Source: Acidobacteriota bacterium
GTDB taxonomy: Bacteria; Acidobacteriota; Blastocatellia; Pyrinomonadales; Pyrinomonadaceae
Assembly: GCA_024640445.1 (NCBI GenBank)
Contig: JAHEEZ010000050.1
Coordinates: forward strand, 1 to 18,519
Direction of reading: 5' to 3'
DNA: 18,519 bases
Within the stretch, counting starts at the first letter, position 1. Each line of letters begins with the position of its first letter. Shown here one piece after another: positions 15,680 through 18,519 of this stretch. Both the position numbers and the translations under genes were made by a program. The notes below the pieces were generated by a model. It saw only the letters and a program-made list of their open reading frames with translations, did not search any database and had not been told where the DNA came from.

Positions 15680-17434
15680 ATGCATAAGAACCTGAGAACA
15701 TTTCTCGATGTGCTTCGACGCGAAGGCGACCTGCGTGTCGTCGATGCCGAAGTTGATCCGTATCTGGAGATCGCGGAGATACACAGGCGTGTGATCGAGG
15801 GCGGCGGTCCGGCGCTCCTTTTCACGAAAGTGAAGGGGTCAGCTTTTCCTGTCGCGACAAATCTTTTCGGTACCGCGAAAAGGATCGATCTTGGATTCGG
15901 CTCAAAGCCAAAGGACTTCGTCCGGCGGGCCGTCGAATTGGTCGAGGTTCTGCTCCCGCCGAAGCCCCTCGAGCTCTGGAAATACAGGGACATGGCATGG
16001 ACCGGCCTGAAACTCGGAGTCAAGGAGAGGAAATCCGGTCCGATCTCGGAACTTCGGATAGATCCTCCCGATCTCGAGAAACTGCCGCTGCTGCAGTTAT
16101 GGCCGGATGACGGCGGACATTTTGTAACGCTCCCGCTTGTTTACACGGAGAGTCCGACGTCAGGCAAACACAATCTTGGCATGTACCGGATCCAGAGGTA
16201 CGGGCCGAAAGAGGCCGGTATTCACTGGCAGATTCACAAAGGCGGCGGCTTTCACTATTTTGAAGCCGAAAATCTCGGTCAGGCTCTGCCGATAAATGTT
16301 TTCATAGGCGGTCCGCCGGCGATGATACTTGCCGCAATCGCGCCGCTTCCTGAAGATGTTCCCGAGCTGATGCTTGCTTCGCTTCTGAATGACGGCAAGA
16401 TCGGAACGGTGAAGAATCCGTTGGAAGGAGGGCTTCGGCTGCTTTCGGAGGCTGAATTCGTCATTTCGGGGCGCGTCCCGCCGAAAAAGCGAAGGCCGGA
16501 AGGCCCGTTTGGAGATCACTACGGTTATTACTCCCTAACGCACGATTACCCCGTGATCGAGATCGATTCGATCTTCCATCGAAAGGACGCGATCTATCCC
16601 GCTACTGTGGTAGGGAAGCCGCGGCAGGAAGATTTCTTCATAGGGGATTATCTCCAGGAATTGCTCTCGCCATTATTCCCGCTAGTGATGCCGGCGGTGC
16701 TCGATCTGTGGAGCTACGGCGAAACCGGATTTCATTCGCTTGCCGCGGCGGTCGTGAAGGAAAGGTATTCTCGCGAAGCCCTGGGGGCCGGGTTCCGGAT
16801 CCTTGGCGAGGGTCAGCTTTCACTAACCAAATTCCTGATGCTGACCGACAAGCCGCAGGACCTGACCGATTTCAAATCACTCTTCGAACACATCCTCGCC
16901 CGGGTGAACTGGAGCACAGATTTCTTTGTTTTCGACCGGACCTCGTTTGATACTTTGGATTACGCATCGGGAAAGATAAATCACGGAAGCAAGGCGATGC
17001 TGGTTGGCGTGGGAAACCCGGTCAGGGAACTTCAGCGGGAGTATTCCGGCGATCTTCCGCACGGAGTGCGTTCGGCAAGGGTATTCTGCGGAGGATGCCT
17101 TGTACTTGAGACGGCGGATTATCAGTCAGATGAGCATCTCGGACGGCGAGTCGCGGAAGATCCAAGATTTACGGGCTGGCAGGTGATCGTATTGCATGAT
17201 TCCACTGGATACGCCGAATCAACGGACAGGTTCCTATGGGCGACCTGGACCCGATTCAACCCTTCGACCGATACATATGCTTCGAAAGCGGCGGTCGAGA
17301 ATAACCACATATGCTATGAGCCGCCGATCGTTATCGATTCGCGTATGAAGCCCTGGTATCCGGCGGAAGTCGAGCCGCATCCAGATACGGTCGAACTTGT
17401 GGACACGCGCTGGAAAGAGTATTTTCCCTCCTGA
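15680..17434 (+). CDS. UbiD-family decarboxylase (prenylated-FMN dependent)
   Basis: 584 residues, longer than E. coli UbiD (about 497). Family members decarboxylate aromatic or alpha,beta-unsaturated acids using prenylated FMN made by a UbiX partner, which is not in this window. Recognisable parts are the N-terminal LRTFLDVLRREGDLRVV, the cofactor and metal segment HNLGMYRIQRYG (164-175) with IHWQIHKGGG (181-190), EAEFVISGRV (257-266) carrying an acidic active-site residue, and PEGPFGDHYGYYS (273-285), the clearest family signature. Possible roles are decarboxylation in ubiquinone or futalosine-type menaquinone synthesis, or catabolism of an aromatic acid; the sequence alone does not decide. 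A quinone role would fit the polyprenyl synthase at the window start, but the genes are not linked. No Shine-Dalgarno is seen before the ATG. The next gene begins 3 nt after its stop, so they form an operon. Confidence 0.92.
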   Translation: MHKNLRTFLDVLRREGDLRVVDAEVDPYLEIAEIHRRVIEGGGPALLFTKVKGSAFPVATNLFGTAKRIDLGFGSKPKDFVRRAVELVEVLLPPKPLELWKYRDMAWTGLKLGVKERKSGPISELRIDPPDLEKLPLLQLWPDDGGHFVTLPLVYTESPTSGKHNLGMYRIQRYGPKEAGIHWQIHKGGGFHYFEAENLGQALPINVFIGGPPAMILAAIAPLPEDVPELMLASLLNDGKIGTVKNPLEGGLRLLSEAEFVISGRVPPKKRRPEGPFGDHYGYYSLTHDYPVIEIDSIFHRKDAIYPATVVGKPRQEDFFIGDYLQELLSPLFPLVMPAVLDLWSYGETGFHSLAAAVVKERYSREALGAGFRILGEGQLSLTKFLMLTDKPQDLTDFKSLFEHILARVNWSTDFFVFDRTSFDTLDYASGKINHGSKAMLVGVGNPVRELQREYSGDLPHGVRSARVFCGGCLVLETADYQSDEHLGRRVAEDPRFTGWQVIVLHDSTGYAESTDRFLWATWTRFNPSTDTYASKAAVENNHICYEPPIVIDSRMKPWYPAEVEPHPDTVELVDTRWKEYFPS

Positions 17435-17437
17435 TAA

Positions 17438-18343
17438 ATGACGATCCTGACCCCCACTCGAAAACGTAGTCTTGTCTTTGCAATCGCATTTCTGCTTGCA
17501 ACGGGTGTTGTCTGTCTCGGATACGCTTATTTCATAGAGCCTTCAAGGCTTGTAGTAAATCGCGACGAGATCAGGATCAAGAACTGGAATCGAGCGTTCG
17601 ACGGAATCAAGATCGTTATGATCGCCGATATTCACGGCGGATCGAACAATGTCACAAGAGAAAAGATAGACGAGGTGGTCAGGCTCGCGAATGCGGAAAA
17701 GCCGGATCTGACAGTACTTCTGGGCGACTACGTATCGGAGAGCAAGCGTGCCGGACAGGGCCTGAAGATGCCGATCGAAGATATCGCACCAAGACTGAAG
17801 CCGCTCAAGGCTAAGTACGGCGTATTTGCGGTTTTGGGGAACCACGATGTTTGGAACAACGCGGCGGCGATCGCCGACGAACTCAGAAAGAACGGGATAA
17901 CGGTGCTTGAGCACCAGGTAGCGACGATCGATATTGGCGGCGCGGACCTTCGCCTGCTTGGCTTGAAAGACCATACGCTTGTAAATGAGTGGAGTGTCTA
18001 TTCAAAAGAGGCTAAAGCGGCGCTGGACGCCTCAAAGGGGACGGGAGACGTCATCGTACTTAGCCACAGTCCGGACATGATCGAGCTTGTAACCGGGGAT
18101 CTGCCGATCTCGGATCACCTGAAGCTGTTTCTCGCGGCTCACACTCACGGCGGGCAGGTCTGGCTTCCGATCATTGGATCGCCGATCGTTCCTTCGAGCT
18201 ACGGACAGAAATACGCACGCGGCCACGTGATTGAGAACGGTCTGGATATGTACGTAACGACCGGGCTTGGCACCAGCATTCTTCCGATCAGATTCTTGGT
18301 CCCACCGGAAATAATGGTGTTGACGGTAAGAAGAGAGAGATGA
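17438..18343 (+). CDS. Membrane-anchored metallophosphoesterase (YkuE/LpxG-like)
   Basis: 301 residues. One N-terminal membrane segment (about 11-32) anchors the enzyme. The calcineurin-like phosphoesterase motifs are complete: DIHGG (D64, H66), GDYV (D97), GNHDVW (N135, H136), LSHSPD (H210) and AHTHGGQV (H235, H237), which together bind two metal ions. Closest in layout are YkuE-type phosphodiesterases and the UDP-2,3-diacylglucosamine hydrolase LpxG; a lipid or nucleotide-sugar substrate is therefore plausible, but not proved. It starts 3 nt after the UbiD-family stop, with TGA-TAA-ATG in succession, which suggests co-transcription and possible translational coupling. Its last codons and stop (TGA 18341-18343) fall within a heptamer array of the gagagat type, so the coding end itself is made of repeat sequence. 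Confidence 0.93.
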   Translation: MTILTPTRKRSLVFAIAFLLATGVVCLGYAYFIEPSRLVVNRDEIRIKNWNRAFDGIKIVMIADIHGGSNNVTREKIDEVVRLANAEKPDLTVLLGDYVSESKRAGQGLKMPIEDIAPRLKPLKAKYGVFAVLGNHDVWNNAAAIADELRKNGITVLEHQVATIDIGGADLRLLGLKDHTLVNEWSVYSKEAKAALDASKGTGDVIVLSHSPDMIELVTGDLPISDHLKLFLAAHTHGGQVWLPIIGSPIVPSSYGQKYARGHVIENGLDMYVTTGLGTSILPIRFLVPPEIMVLTVRRER

Positions 18344-18475
18344 GTACTGAGAGATGAGAGATGAGTGCTGAGCGTGCGACACACTTTAGTTTGTCGCTCT
18401 TTGCTGTGAGTGATGAGTGATGAGTGATAAGATTCGCGCCTTTCGGCGCATGGCAGGCAAGGCTGCCTGCGTTCC
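18335..18475 (+). repeat. Composite repeat after the metallophosphoesterase gene (copy 3)
   Basis: In order: five heptamers gagagat, gagtact, gagagat, gagagat, gagtgct (18335-18369), the first overlapping the stop codon; cgacacactttagtttgtcg (18377-18396), an exact inverted copy of 5377-5396, extended by ctctt as in copy 2; three heptamers gagtgat (18408-18428); gattcgcgcctttcggcgcat (18431-18451 region); and a GC hairpin ggcaggca/tgcctgc (18452-18470). The order matches copies 1 and 2. The last 44 bases to 18519 hold no gene; they end in ctctttcgtgccttgcggc, which resembles the start of an octamer tract like that at 12652-12715. Confidence 0.8.
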
Positions 18476-18519
18476 AATCAATAACGACTGACTCGCCAAA
18501 CTCTTTCGTGCCTTGCGGC

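Noticed and set aside
15125..15784. 219-residue minus-strand open frame
   Set aside because: It lies opposite the second M16 gene, the terminator and the UbiD start, all well supported; no recognisable protein features.

Overview
The window is about 18.5 kb of an ordinary bacterial chromosome of moderately high GC. Several traits point to Acidobacteriota, most likely class Blastocatellia: FG-GAP/VCBS repeats of the DFDGDGKxDxAVFRPS type, paired M16 peptidase lipo/periplasmic-type proteins, an FHA-headed membrane protein, and intergenic regions crowded with short tandem repeats. This taxonomic reading is inference from protein style, not from a marker gene. There is no tRNA, rRNA, CRISPR array, transposase or phage gene that I can see.

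Layout. 2-1173: 3' end of a trans-polyprenyl diphosphate synthase, then a coiled-coil protein with a HARE-HTH winged-helix end. 1298-3370: a secreted LVIVD beta-propeller protein with six calcium-type VCBS repeats, closed by a strong terminator. 3457-5115: an FHA domain fused to a PrsW-type intramembrane protease. 5116-5446: a gene-free, repeat-filled stretch. 5447-6919 (minus): prolyl-tRNA synthetase, divergent from a proline dehydrogenase (7066-8241). 8259-8917: a 47-residue zinc ribbon, a terminator, and an unknown protein on the minus strand. 8976-9434: a deaminase carrying the full active-site set of yeast cytosine deaminase. 9652-12516: thiolase, a small membrane protein and 3-hydroxyacyl-CoA dehydrogenase, i.e. 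acetoacetyl-CoA / 3-hydroxybutyryl-CoA metabolism. 12762-15604: a translationally coupled pair of exported M16 proteins, one with the zinc site and one without, followed by a terminator. 15680-18343: UbiD-family decarboxylase and a membrane-anchored metallophosphoesterase. The polyprenyl synthase and UbiD protein could both serve respiratory quinone synthesis, but they are 15 kb apart and this is only a suggestion.

The genes are mostly housekeeping or common accessory enzymes. The unexpected structure is between them. The spaces after proS, after the small membrane protein and after the metallophosphoesterase hold the same composite repeat in the same order relative to the upstream gene: a tandem array of 7-nt units starting at or next to the stop codon, then a block containing ctttagtttgtcg, then (two or three copies) a cgcgcc...gcgcat block, then a GC-rich hairpin. 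Other gaps hold related heptamer arrays, an octamer array with 26-nt inverted arms, and relatives of the hairpin, one of which doubles as an intrinsic terminator. This dispersed, modular, 3'-end-associated repeat system is the best candidate for something undescribed in the window.
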